Shown here: in pieces, positions 1 to 12,000 of the stretch
How the letters are laid out: every line of letters begins with the position of its first letter
Numbering within the stretch: position 1 is the stretch's first letter
DNA from: Hemileia vastatrix
Lineage: Eukaryota; Basidiomycota; Pucciniomycetes; Pucciniales; Zaghouaniaceae
DNA: 64,000 nt
Direction of reading: 5' to 3'
Assembly (NCBI GenBank): GCA_030280995.1
Contig: JASXTE010000007.1
Span: 10,755,001 to 10,819,000, forward strand
Made by a program: the position numbers and the translations under genes
Notes under the pieces: model-generated
What the model was told of the DNA's origin: nothing
Database searches by the model: none
What the model saw: the letters and a program-made list of their open reading frames with translations, nothing else

Positions 1-3000
1 AATTCTTCTCAACAGGTACCTGATGATATCCCTTGTTACCATCCAAGCAGCTTATATATTTAGCACCTTATAAGGTAGCATGTATAGGGCTAATTCTAGG
101 TAAAGGGTAGATATCATCAACAGTATAAGTATTCAACGCTCTTTAATCACCACATAACTTGGATTTGTCTTTCTCATAAGAAATTAGGACAGGTGAGATA
201 ACACAATATTTAGGTGTTTCAACTACCTTTTCAATAATATTCATTTTCAAAAGGGTAGAGATATTATCCTCAATATCTCTTCTTTTTGTGGGAGAAGCAG
301 GGTAAGGCTTCTTCTTCAAACTAGGTGGTATTTCAGTTAATGTAAAAGATAATGAAAGTTTCATTTCTTCCATAACTAATCCTAGTTTATGTGACCCATG
401 AGCAAAGTCCATAGGAAAAGATTTTATCAATTTAATGATGGAATCTTTATCCTCACAAGAAAGTTGTTCTTCAAAAGAAGCATTGTCAATTTCAGACATA
501 AGAGCATGCATTTCCTTTTTAGACCTTCCTTTATATTGAATCACAGACTTACATGTGTTCAATTCTGGTTTTAACAATTTTTTGGGGAAGGAAATCTTAA
601 ATTTTCTCTTCCCATTCATCCCCATTGTGAAGCATTGGTTTGAGGATCTAATTTTATGCCATATTTGGTTAAAATGTCATTTCCTATGATAAAACAACTG
701 CTTAAATTATCATTTTTCATGACAATAAAATCACAAATAGCTCTTACAAAACCATGGTTATATTTAAAAAACACTGTGCCTTTGTATTTACCAATGGGGG
801 ACAAAACAGAGCCATAACCTCTCCAATTTTCAGAAATGATAGGCATCAGTTTAATTTATATTCTTGATCCACTGAAGCAAGCGCTATTTCAGATACTACA
901 CTTCCTCCAGCTTCAGAATCCAGAACAACCTTAATGCTGGTTCCATTGATCATGACTGGTGGTTTAAGAGGGGAAATAACAATTGAGCTATCCTAAATTT
1001 TCCTTATGATCTCAGCTTCCTCAACTGTAGATAAATCATTATTTTCAATATCAATAGTATTTAAATAATGAATATCTTCTTCCAGAATCAAGATTTCTTG
1101 TTGAGATTCATATGAAATATTTCTGGCACAATCACTTGAAGTATCATCTAGTGCTATTGTGTAATCAGCCTGATCCTCAGTTTGTTCAACAATATTTATC
1201 CTCTTGTCACAAACATGGCCTTTCTGCCAAGTCTTGTTGCACTTGAAGCAAGTGATTGTTGCATACTTTTTAGGTGCAACAGGAGCAGAAGGTTTACCAA
1301 CCTTTTCCAGAGGTTTCTGTTGTTAAGTGGAGGATTTCTCTAAAGGGGTCCTAGAAATGAGTCTTCTGGAATCATACTTGTTGTTTAGAAGGATCTCATT
1401 ACAAGTATTAATGAAGTAAGAAGGTTCTCTGGAGAGCTCAGTCCTGGCCACTATCAAGTCTCTCAAAGACATTGGTAACTTATAAAGGATCCTGTCCTTC
1501 CATAACTCAAACTCCATATTTGGGTCCAATGTCCTCAAGATTTTTACAAGTTTCATTAAGAACTCAATAGGTTTATTAGTAGAAGAGCTTTATCTATTTT
1601 CCTCATACTGCCTTTGTTGAGCCATCCTAAAATTGGAGCCACCAAATTGTTCTTTAATTAATTTTTTCTAATCTTCTTATGAGTAGTCATTTCTATCCAG
1701 GAGAACAGATTCATACCACATTAGGGCTACATTTGTAAACAAAGAAATTATATTAGAAACAATTTCCTCATCTGGGAGTTTATAAGAATTTTTTAAGTTA
1801 TCAATTCTGCTAATGAATTTCTGCCAATCAGAAGAAGAATCACCATCAAATGTTGGGTACTGCTCAAATTTTGGCCAATTCTTTTAATTTGAAGGAGCCT
1901 CCTTAGTATCAGCTTGTTTCTGAGTAAGAATCAGCTGTAACTTCTCCAATTGTGCAGTAATCTCATTGTTTAATATTTCTGTAGAAGATCCTGGTGCATC
2001 ATCAATTTTTGATGGAAACTCAGTGGTATCCACAGGCATTTCTGAATCTAATTTTACTTTAGATGAGCTAGCAACAGGTAAACTTGGAGCATCCTGTACC
2101 ATATGTTCCTTCAAAGAAGTATCAGAATATTTTTGATCATTAAACAATGAATTCAGTTTTTCTTAAAGGGTTGTTAGTCTGGTTTTAATTCTTGGAAGAC
2201 TAGATAAACTCTCATTGATTGTTGCAAAAGATAACTGGTTTTTATTTTGAAAAGATGAATCATGATCACTCTATCTTTTCAGGTTCATCTTATCTACCTC
2301 TAGCTCCAGGCAACAGGTATATACTGTATCTTGCAGTTTAGACAAATAATTTTTAATATTTTGCCATAAAGCAACTTTCTTTTCATGGGTTGCTTTGTAA
2401 TGAAACAAATAATCAGAAACTCTCTGTAACTCACTTCTCAATGCTTGATAACCCTGTTCAGTTAACAAACTATTATATTTCTGAGTCAATTGCATGTTAT
2501 TAATTATATGATTTTTTTAGCAATAATATCCCTCAAATATTCATCATTAATGTTAGCTACATCTGGAGTGTTTCTCAATAAGGAAACAGAGTAATTTTCC
2601 AGATTCTCATAAAACCCAGGCTCAAGTGTTTCATCAATAATATCCATATCAGGATTTATCATTGAGGTAGCAATTAGAACTAAAGGATTAGATACATTTG
2701 AAATTTGAGCAATTTGTCTACTGTTCTCAGCCTCTACAGGTCTCACAGTCTCATCTCCTCTTCCAGAATTACCTGAAGGAACTGAATCAGTTACAAGAAA
2801 TGGTACTTGAGATTCAATAGAGGTTCCTACCATGGCTTGGGCAAGACTTGGATGTGGTTATTCTTTCTCCTTCTTCCTCCTTTATAGGGATGAGGAGGTG
2901 TTGGATTGAACTGATTTTTTCTTGAAGGACCTGCCTGAGGTGCTTGTTGCTGTTGCTGTTGGGACAGATAATCTCACTGGGTTTTCAGCCAATCCCACTG

Positions 3001-3448
3001 CCACTTTGAGACTTCCACCTTTTTTTGTTGCTGGGGGGCCAGTTGTGGAAGGGCTTTTGGAGGAGGAGGTTTCTTCTTCTCTTGAAGAAAAGATTCTTTG
3101 TTTCTTACCTTGTCTTCTAGACAGTCTATCCTTGACCTCAGCTTTAGGTTTTCTGTCCTCAACTCCTTGATTTGAGTAGAGATCTTTTTTAACTGCTGGT
3201 TTAAGGGCATCTTTTTTATCTTGAAGCCTTTGGGAAGCTCTTCTGGGGGGTTTATTGAAGTTTTTTGTTCCTGGGCATTCGTCTCTACCAGAATCTCCAC
3301 TTCCTCCATTTCCACGTCCTGATTGGTTCAATGATTTATTAATTTGAGCTAATTTTGTAGTTAAAGGAGAACTCACAGAAGTAGCCTCATCATAATCAAT
3401 CAGATCCAGTTCATCGTCACGTGCAGCAGAAAAAGCATGGTCAGTCAT
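1..3448 (-). pseudogene. gag-pol pseudogene of the older chromovirus
   Basis: The reading frame starts at 3448 (MTDHAFSAARDDELDL) and breaks repeatedly. Recognisable parts, in order, are an acidic then basic N-terminus (3448-2882); a Gag segment (2833-1323) including the capsid-like stretch ending near RDLIVARTELSREPSYFIN; a Cys-rich knuckle near 1250-1205 (CFKC...GHVC on translation); an aspartic protease region around 960-850; and the protease-RT linker at 625-143 ending LISYEKDKSKLCGD. Each part has a counterpart in the intact copy at 6279-12445. The junction ISPVLISYEKD is in one continuous frame here, whereas the younger copy is frameshifted at exactly that place. Stops and shifts elsewhere make it non-functional. 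Confidence 0.85.
2827..3315 (-). pseudogene. Overlapping ORF inside gag (older copy of ORF-A)
   Basis: A second frame overlaps the gag N-terminal region. It starts at 3315 in the context GACGTGGAAATG, reads ELPKGFKIKKMPLNQQ, then a Lys/Glu/Leu-rich heptad-like stretch, then a Trp-rich segment (WQWDWLKTQ). A TGA follows at 2971-2973. Past that stop the same frame continues through a Gln/Pro-rich stretch ending LPKPW and a TAG at 2827-2829. The last codons overlap an ATG at 2833 in the gag frame (CCATGGTAG). Start context, domain order and end match the ORF at 11764-12297 in the younger element. Function is unknown. Nucleotide conservation of gag alone could explain part of the match. Confidence 0.5.
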
Positions 3449-4291
3449 TGTTTTAAATCTAACCTGAAGTGAGGAAAAGAAACAATAAGATGAATCAGTT
3501 TTATTTTTGCATTTTTAAAAGAAAAATAATAATAAAACAAATATAAAATTCTTCAGGACAAAAATCAACTGAAAATAATAATCAATTATTTATTAATTCA
3601 AAATAATCTTATAACCAGGATTTAAAATAAATCAACTGAAGAAATAAAAATATTTTTTAATTTAACAAATTTATTTATGATAATTTATCAAGATTTAAAT
3701 CAACTTAAAGATATTTAATTACCAGGACTCAATGTCAACTGAAATAATTTAATATAGTTTATTTTTTGTTAATTATTAAAATTTTATTGTCAGGATAATT
3801 TGTCAACTGGAACAAAAAAAAATTTAATTTATCAGGACAAAGTCAACTGAAAATTACAATTAATTTATAAAAATAAAAATTTATTACTTCTAGGACTAAG
3901 AACACAATTTCTCTATCTTTGTCAACTAGGAAAATAAATAAATAAAAATAAATTTCAATTTACCAGACACCTACCCCTGTAAAATGGGCAGATTAATGCC
4001 ACTTACAGAGTGCTGAGTAAAAGAAAATACGTAAAGTATGAAGAGTTCAAAGTGTCCCACAAATAGTAATCAATAATTACCACAAAATATATAACTATTA
4101 GTTAGTATATAAGCTAAAGTTTTAGAGTGCGGTTTGATTCCCGTTCACAGCAAAATATAAGTCATGTGATATATGACGTTCTTTGTTTTTGTTGTCCACT
4201 TGTCCTTACAGGTACCTCAATGGCAATGGTCCCACGGTCTCCAGTCCTCAAGATAACAATGCGCTGTCGACAATTCAGAAAGGTTCCCAAT
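3449..4291. other. Non-coding leader of the older chromovirus
   Basis: An AT-rich stretch between the 5' LTR and gag. It contains a loose repeat of short blocks resembling CAGGA...TCAACTGAA every 50-80 bp (about 3550-3920). The younger element has a comparable, diverged leader at 12446-13131. No ORF or RNA gene was recognised. The primer binding site should lie just below 4292, but I could not match it to a known tRNA. Confidence 0.6.
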
Positions 4292-5098
4292 TGTCAAGGG
4301 GTCTTTCAAGTCTAGAAGGTTTTATAGGGAGGTCCAATGGCGGTAACAACGGTTTTTAAGGGATTCAAACTCAGGTACATATTATCCTATCTTAAAGATT
4401 ATTTACTCAATAATAAGAGGTAAAGAGTTGGATTATTATTAAAATTAATGGATTAGAATTACGTTTAATGTAAATACTAAGGCAATAATAAATAGTAATA
4501 AAAGGACTGTAAATAGTTTTAATAAAAATAATTAAGTAATGCCTCCTAAAAAACAACCAAAAGAGAGGCCTTATATAGGCAAAGGAGGGACAAACTATGG
4601 CAATGAAATTCTAAAAACAGTAGTATGAGAGAAAGAGAAAAAGAATATTCCAGTAGGAGTATTTTCAAATAACAAAGTATTTCTAAAAAGAAGGCATCAA
4701 AAAGATGTATTTTAAAGATGTATTTACAGAGTATGTCAGAAATACATAAATTTATTTAATATTTACTGTAGAAGTCAATTCTAAATAAGAATTTGATTTT
4801 TTTGTATATATTTATTTTTATTTGAATAATAAAATTTTATTTTAATTTAAAATCTATTTTTTAATATAAAATTTTATTTCTTCTAACCTGTCAATGAGCA
4901 CAGTGTTAGAGAAAAAATATAAGGGAAATTTTATATTTAATTTTAATAATTCATTTAATTTTTCCATTCTGTAATTAGTTAATTTATTACAGGTAATTTT
5001 ATGTAACTAATTTAATTAAATAATTAAAATAATAAGGTGTGGCTTCATCCAGTAAAAAATTAATTATTTTACTGGGTAATCTAGTAGCCTGGATGACA
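4292..5098 (-). repeat. 5' LTR of the older chromovirus
   Basis: On the plus strand it begins TGTCAAGGGGTC and ends AGCCTGGATGACA, giving TG...CA ends. The ends resemble those of the LTR family at 5106-6244 (TGTCGGTCAG and AGCCTGGCTGACA). Both share a near-terminal TCTAGAAG block. The partner LTR is outside the window, so the boundary rests on terminal similarity alone. Confidence 0.7.
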
Positions 5099-5105
5099 GT
5101 TATAT

Positions 5106-6244
5106 TGTCGGTCAGTCGTCTAGAAGAAGGTAAGGAAAAGAGGAGAAAAGAAGGAGAAAAGGAGGAGGACAAGGGAAAAATAAAAGAAATAAACTACAAT
5201 AGAATATTTAATTTATTTAAAAGGAAAACAACGGCGAGTAACTTGAGAGATGACAAAAACTTAGGATTTATTAATAATAATATTATTTAATGTAAGGGTT
5301 CTGCGTGGCAACCAATATAATTACTATCAGACTTAAAGCAACCTTTAAATTGTTATATAAAATTTTAATTAGAATTTTATTACTAATAAAAAGAATATAA
5401 ACGTAATAAAAATTGTATTTAATTTGTTGAGTGTATAATAAGTGATAAGGCTACAGGGGATTATTTAAGGCCCTTTTATAGGCAATGGGTCCTCTGAAGC
5501 GCTACTATATCAGTAAATACAATGATTAGAAAGGAATAAAACAAACATATCAAAAGAGTAAATGAAACATAACAATATAGAGAAAAACATGAAACAAATA
5601 ATTAAAAGCCCAATTAAGAATCCAATTTCCCCGCCATTAATCCCCAAATCAGTAAGTGACAATAGTGAATAACTAAACAAGATTGGAAACATAGGAACTA
5701 TGAGAAATATAATTCCCAACAGATGGTACAGTCTCATTAGAGGACATTTTAAGTGAAACAAAAAATAATTTGACGCAACAAAACAAGCAATTAATCTCAA
5801 TTTAGTCCAAATTAATTTATTTGTTTTTTCTAACACAATTAAGGGTCAAAAGAAGCGTCCTTAATAATTGTTTAGTATCATATGAGAGGTATTAGTTAAT
5901 ATATAAATTTAAGTAATTAATTTAAATATATTATAAATCAAATTTACACTTGTAATTATAATATATGTTTTTTAATTAATTAAATATAAATTTATAATTA
6001 TTAAATACATAAAAATGCGCCATTATTTGTAGAATATATTATATTATGCTCAATTTAATTGTATATATAAAAATATATATAACCAATAGATTTAATGTAA
6101 CATTTGTATATAATAAAATTCTTATATAATTTCATTATGTAATAAAATATTAAGTTATATTTATTAAATACAAGTCTTACCCACTCTTTAAGGTTTTATA
6201 ATTTATATATCATTTACTGGACTCCTGGAATAGCCTGGCTGACA
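5106..6244 (-). repeat. 3' LTR of the young chromovirus
   Basis: Plus-strand ends are TGTCGGTCAGTCG and GGCTGACA. It matches 13132-14270 base for base except for about four differences (near 5165, 5308 and 5470-5471). Open frames inside it (for example 5510-5836, minus) are identical in both LTRs and show no recognised domain, so I do not treat them as genes. Confidence 0.95.
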
Positions 6245-6256
6245 CTCCCTCACTCT
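6245..6256 (-). promoter_or_regulatory. Polypurine tract
   Basis: On the minus strand the sequence AGAGTGAGGGAG directly abuts the TGTCAGCC start of the 3' LTR. That is the expected place for plus-strand DNA priming in an LTR retrotransposon. Confidence 0.75.
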
Positions 6257-6278
6257 AAAAAAAACAATAAAAAAAAAT

Positions 6279-9071
6279 TTAAGATTTTTTCTTTTTGTAT
6301 TTTTTCAACAGAGCAGGCAGATTTGAAATTTCTTTGCCAGGTATCCATGCATCTTGTTCAGATGATTTGTTCTTATATCTCAATAAATATTCAGTACCTC
6401 TTTCAGAAGTGATAATTCTATCATTGAGAATTTTATCAATTTCTGCTGTTTCTGTGACTTCCTGAGGGTTCTTCTTAGGTCTTCCTCTTCTTTTTGGAAA
6501 TAAGTCACTGTTGGAAGTATAAGGTTTAAGCAAAGAAATGGGAAAGACAGGATGTTTCCTATCATATGGAGAATACAATACAACTTCTACTGCATTATCA
6601 CCAACCATTCTTTTAACAACAAATGGTCCTACAAAAGGATCTTTTAATTTGTGGTTACCTTGTAAATTGAAATGGACAGTAGAGATCAACACTTCATCAC
6701 CCTTGTTAAATGTGTATTCTTTATGGGATTTATCCCATCTTTTCTTTTCATATTCAAATGCTTTATCAATACAACTCTGAGCATGTTTTCTGCATAGCTG
6801 TTGCATTTGCATAAAAGATTTTACACCAGGGTGTAGTTCCAACTTAGGTAATTTATTATTGAGAATTTGAGCAGGAGTGTTTGGGACATAACCTAACCAA
6901 AGCTCAAAAGGCTTTTTCTCAGTGACAGAATGAACAGTGCTATTATATGCAAATTCAAGACCAGGCAAAAGAGTGACCCAATCATGAGTAAATCTGTCAT
7001 TGTCTTTATATTCTAAACCAAAGGCACAATACCTTCTAATCATATCTTCCAGAGTTTGAATCATTCTTTCAGCTAGACCATCAGTCTGAGGATGGTGAGC
7101 TGTAGACAATTTTAACTCACAGCCACAAATATCCATCAAAGAGGTCCAAAACTCAGAAGTGAATTTTGGATCCCTATCAGAGATAATGGCTTTTGGAAAA
7201 CCAATAATATTAAACATGTAAGACCACCATAAGAAAGCTAATTCCTTGGTGGATACATCTTTGTGGGTTGGAATAAATTTGCACATTTTTGTGAATCTAT
7301 CAACTATTACCCAACAAGAGTTAAAGCTGTCTTTACCTGCAACAGGAAGACCAGTGACAAAATCCATATTAATGATTTGCCAGGGAGCACTAGGTGCTTC
7401 AATATGTTGTAATAACCCTGCTCTCTTACCTGTTAACCTTTTAGATTTTTGGCAGGAATCACAAGATTCAACATATAATTTTGTGTCTTCAGACATATTA
7501 GCCCACCATGCAGTGTTTTTGATTCTAATCAATGTTTTTTCAAGATCAAAATGACCAGCTAATATGTCATCATGACAAAGTTTGAGGATAGTTTCTTTCA
7601 TTGAAGGAGGAATAACAATTACATTGGTAAGCTTCCTTCTATAATAAATATAACCATCTTCAATAGAAAACTTTCCTTTATTTAAAGCATTTTGGTATTT
7701 TGCAGGAAGAGTTTTTATTAATGCTTGAATTGAAGCATTCTTAGGATCATTCAAAATAGTAACTAATTTATTTAAGTCAGAATCTTTATCATATGAATCC
7801 AGTATTAACTGTAATAACTCTTCTTCCATATCAACTATAAATATACCATGTATATGAACAGTGTCATCCTCAGGTACATAAGCAGGATTGGAGTCATTAT
7901 TTGGCAGAGGCAATCTGGAGAGCATATCAACATTAGAGTGAACATTTCCAGCTCTGTGGATAATAGTCATCCTTCCTCTGTATTCCTGAACAGCAAGTTG
8001 CCACCTGAACATATGTCTGTTAGGTGTTTTGAGGTTTAAGAGAGATTTCACAGCACTACAGTCAGTTACCAACTCAAATTTTTGGTCATCCAAGTAGTAA
8101 TGAAGTTTCTCAAGAGCCCAAACAACTGCTAAGCACTCCAATTGAGTGGCACCATATTTCAATTCACTATTTCTTAAGGTTCTTGAAATATAACAAATTA
8201 CAACCTCTGAGGATTTATCATTAATAATTTGCTTTTGGTGAAGGGCAGCACCCAGACCAATAAAGCTAGCATCTGTATAAAGTACAAATGGCTTGTTAAA
8301 ATCTGGGAGAGCCAATATAGGGGCTGACATTAAGCAATTTTTCAATGTATTAAAAGCTTTTTGACAGTCATCATTCCAGAGAAAAGCAACATCTTTTCTG
8401 GTTAGTTTTGTAAGAGGCAAGGCTATGACCTGATAATTTTTAATATATTGTCTATAATAGCCACACATACCTAAAAAACTTTGGATTTCTCTTACAGAAG
8501 TTGGTGCTTTCACATTTTGAATGGCAGCAACTTTATTATGGTCTACACAAATTTGTAAGCCTGACACAACATGGCCAAGGACTTTCAAAGATTGAAAACC
8601 AAATTTACACTTTTTTAAAGATAAGGTCATATTGATTTCATCCATTTTTTGGAAAACTCTATTTAAATGAATCATATGTTCATCAAAAGTTTTAGAAAAA
8701 ACAATAATATCATCAATATAAACCATGAGCCAACCTTCAATAATTTCTTGATGGAAAGTGTTATCCATGACTTTTTGGAAAACTGAAGGAGCATTTTTAG
8801 GGCCAAATGGCATCCTAACATACTTATATATTCCCATATGAGTAGCAATAAGCAAAAAATTTTGAGAATTTTTCTCAACTGGAACTTGATGATAACCTTT
8901 ATTACCATCCAGAAAACTAATAAATTTTGCACCTTGCAAGGTAGCATGTATTGAATTAATTCTGGGTAAAGGATAAATATCATCAACAGTATAAGTATTT
9001 AAAGCTCTGTAATCTCCACATAATCTAGCTTTATCTTTTTCATAAGAAATTAAGCCGGGGAGATGACACAA
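6279..9071 (-). CDS. Pol: reverse transcriptase, RNase H, integrase, chromodomain
   Basis: A 930-residue frame. The reverse transcriptase has the YIDD catalytic box at about residues 118-121. RNase H follows with YTDAS near 265-269 and a second Asp at about 337. The integrase has an HHCC zinc site (H500, H507, C537, C540) and acidic triad residues near D570, D632 and E668. A basic GRPKK stretch (864-868) leads into a C-terminal chromodomain (about 877-925, ending WIPGKEISNLPALLKKY), typical of chromoviruses and thought to guide integration to marked chromatin. The annotated first Met is not a natural start: the frame continues gag-pol after a 1-nt loss relative to the older copy near 9055. 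Protein would need frameshifting, or it is not made. Confidence 0.93.
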   Translation of the reverse strand: MCHLPGLISYEKDKARLCGDYRALNTYTVDDIYPLPRINSIHATLQGAKFISFLDGNKGYHQVPVEKNSQNFLLIATHMGIYKYVRMPFGPKNAPSVFQKVMDNTFHQEIIEGWLMVYIDDIIVFSKTFDEHMIHLNRVFQKMDEINMTLSLKKCKFGFQSLKVLGHVVSGLQICVDHNKVAAIQNVKAPTSVREIQSFLGMCGYYRQYIKNYQVIALPLTKLTRKDVAFLWNDDCQKAFNTLKNCLMSAPILALPDFNKPFVLYTDASFIGLGAALHQKQIINDKSSEVVICYISRTLRNSELKYGATQLECLAVVWALEKLHYYLDDQKFELVTDCSAVKSLLNLKTPNRHMFRWQLAVQEYRGRMTIIHRAGNVHSNVDMLSRLPLPNNDSNPAYVPEDDTVHIHGIFIVDMEEELLQLILDSYDKDSDLNKLVTILNDPKNASIQALIKTLPAKYQNALNKGKFSIEDGYIYYRRKLTNVIVIPPSMKETILKLCHDDILAGHFDLEKTLIRIKNTAWWANMSEDTKLYVESCDSCQKSKRLTGKRAGLLQHIEAPSAPWQIINMDFVTGLPVAGKDSFNSCWVIVDRFTKMCKFIPTHKDVSTKELAFLWWSYMFNIIGFPKAIISDRDPKFTSEFWTSLMDICGCELKLSTAHHPQTDGLAERMIQTLEDMIRRYCAFGLEYKDNDRFTHDWVTLLPGLEFAYNSTVHSVTEKKPFELWLGYVPNTPAQILNNKLPKLELHPGVKSFMQMQQLCRKHAQSCIDKAFEYEKKRWDKSHKEYTFNKGDEVLISTVHFNLQGNHKLKDPFVGPFVVKRMVGDNAVEVVLYSPYDRKHPVFPISLLKPYTSNSDLFPKRRGRPKKNPQEVTETAEIDKILNDRIITSERGTEYLLRYKNKSSEQDAWIPGKEISNLPALLKKYKKKKS

Positions 9072-12000
9072 TATTTGGGGGTGACATCCACTTTCTCAAT
9101 GATATTCATTTTCAATAATGTTTCAATATTATCTTCAATATCTTTTCTTTTTGATGGAGAAGCAGGATATGGTTTTTTCTTAAGGGAAGGAGGAATATCA
9201 CTCAAATTACAGGATAAGGTAATTTTCATCTCTTCCTGAACAATTCCCAAGACATGAGAACCATGAGCAAAAGCCATAGGGAAAGAGGTAATAGAAGCAA
9301 CAATAGAATCCTTCTGTTCATTAGTCAAATGATCACCAAAAGAAGCGGTATTTATTTCATGTAATAAATCATCCATTTCAGTTGTTGTTCTACCTTTACA
9401 TTGAGTCAGTGAGTTACAAGATTTCAACAAATGCCCAGAAGGTTTAGGAGAAGAAATTTTGAATTTTCTTTTCCCATTCATTCCTAAGGTAAAGCAATTA
9501 TTTGCTGGGTCCAGTTTCACACCAAACATGGTTAAAATATCATTTCCCATAATAAACCAATTGCTCAAATTATCATTTTTCATGTCAACAAATTCACAAA
9601 TAGCTCTGACAAAACCACCATTATATTTGAAGAATACAGAGGTTTTGTATTTGCCAATAGGAAATAAGGTAGAACCATACCCTCTCCATTTTTCAGAAGT
9701 TATAGGCAATAATTTACTCAAATATTCCTTATCCACTGAAGCCAAAGCTTTTTCAGATACTACACTTCCTCCAGCACCAGAATCAAGAACTACATCAACA
9801 TTTTTACCATTAATGATAACAGGTGCCTTTAAAGGGGATATAGGAATAGAATTGTTAGTAATATCTTTAATTATCTCAGCATTTTCTACTGAAGATAAAT
9901 TCAATACACAATCTTCAGATATATTATTTAAATAATGGACATCATGTTCCAACATTAAAACATCTTTAACAGATTCATTGTCATAGGAGATATTACTTTC
10001 ACAGTCACTGGAAGAATTATTGACATCAAGTTCAAGTTCATCAGTGTCTTCATTTTGTTCAACAAGATGAATTTTCTTGTCACAAACATGACCCTTCTGC
10101 CACGGTTTGTTACATTTATAACAAGTATTTGTTGCATATTTTTTAGGTGCAACTGGGGCAGAGGGTTTACCAGATTTTTCTGGGAGCTTTATAGAAGGTT
10201 TATTCTGATCATTATAAGATTTACTAAGGTAATTCTTTGGTTCATATCTATGGTTGAGTAGTACTTCATTACAGATATTAATGAAAGAAGAATTTTCCCT
10301 TACATGCTCAGTTCTAGCAACAATCAAATCCCTAAGAGAATTTGGTAATTTATACAAGATTTTATCTCTCCAAATATCATAATCCATCTTTGGATCAATT
10401 GCTCTAAGGATTTTAGTTATTTTCATCAGAAAAACAATGGGCTTTTCAACAGAGGAGGATACATATCTAGTATTCTCATACAGTCTTTGCTGAGCTAACC
10501 TGAATTTTGAACCACCAAACTGATTCTCAATCAAGGATTTCCAATCATTCCATGTATAATGATTGTTATCTAAGAGGACAGATTCATACCACATCAAGGC
10601 TACATTGGAAAATAAAGAAATTAGCTTAGAAACAATTTCCTCATCAGGTAGTTTATAAGATCTCTTTAAATTATCAATTCTCTGGATAAAGTGTTGCCAA
10701 TCAGAGGAAGAATCACCATCAAAGGTAGGATATTGGTCTAACTTAGGCCAATTTTTCTGACTACTGGGATGGTCCACTTTTTGGTTTGAATTATTCATTA
10801 GTAATAATTCCTGAAGTTTAGCCAGGTGTTCAGAAATTTCATTATTTACAGAAACAGCTGGTGCATGACCATCACAAGATTTTTTGCTAGTAGCAAAAGA
10901 TTTTACAGACTCATTGTCAGTTTGTTTAATGGTTGAAATATGAGGAAGAAAGGATGAACTTTGTTCAGGTTTTTTCCCTTTATTTTTATGCAGCTTACTG
11001 GCAGAAATCTCATTTAATTCATTATTGATGGTTAAGGTTGAGAACTTTTCCTGTAGGTCAGACACATAGTTTCTTATTCTTGGAATTTCAGACATCTGGT
11101 CATTCACTTTTGCAAGAGATAGAACATTTCTGTCCTCAGAAACTGAGTGTTTGGTACTTAGTGCATGGAAGTCATTTTTTAGTTTCTTCAACTCATTTTG
11201 TAGAGATTTTATTTCATTTTTGAATGAATAATTTTCATCAATAAGGGGTTTCAATTCACTCAATGTTTTATGCAGACTGATATTTCTATCTGAGATAGCT
11301 CTATGGTCACTTCTTATTTGTTTTTGTTGACTAAGAACAATATTCAAGGTTTCTTTGATTTTTAAATAAGCTGTATCTTGTACAGAAGAACTCACTTTAC
11401 ATTGCAAGTGTAAATTATTTAATCTATCATTTTCATGGATTAACACATCTCTCACATGTTTGTCTTTCACAATATTAAAATCAAGGGTATCTTTCAATAT
11501 TTCCTCAGAAGTTTTTTCAATTAAGTTATAGATTTCAGGGGGAACAGAATCATTTTTAATTGCAAGAGAAGGATTAATTAAAGATGTAGAAGTTAAATGT
11601 AAAGGTTCATCAAATGACAATTTGCTAATTACATCAATAGGGCTACTAGTTACAGGAAGCTGTCTTTTAACAGGTTTAACTGTTCTTTCACCATGTTCAA
11701 TAATATTACCTGCAGAAGAAGATTTATTAGAAAACATACCCAAGTGACTATCAACCAAATTACTTACCATGGCAGAGGAGGAAACTTCCCCTGGGACTGG
11801 GTTTGGGATTGTGCTTGGGCCTTCTTTCTCCTGCTTTGTTGGTAGGGATGAGGAGGTGGATGGAAATTGGGTGTTCTGGATGGGCCAGGCTGATGATGAG
11901 GAGGGTGTTGCACATTCTGTTGGTAGTGACTCATTAGATAATCCCATTTCCATTGCTCTACTTCCATAGTATTTGGATTTTGGATGGTTGAGCTGGGTGG

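Larger units (their letters stand above)
1..5098 (-). mobile_element. Decayed Ty3/Gypsy chromovirus, 3' part beyond the window
   Basis: Minus-strand LTR retrotransposon. Its 5' LTR lies at 4292-5098, gag begins at 3448, and the copy runs leftwards off the window after the first reverse transcriptase residues. Gag, zinc-knuckle, protease and early RT segments can be aligned by eye with the intact element at 5106-14270 throughout, but they are interrupted by several stops and frame changes, so the copy is dead. The two belong to related but clearly diverged lineages. The younger element sits only 7 bp outside this copy's 5' LTR, in the same orientation. The 3' LTR and target duplication cannot be examined here. 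Confidence 0.85.

Noticed and set aside
5510..5836. 108-residue minus-strand ORF, repeated exactly at 13536-13862
   Set aside because: It lies inside the LTRs, so identity follows from LTR identity. It is hydrophobic because of AT-rich composition and has no recognised domain.
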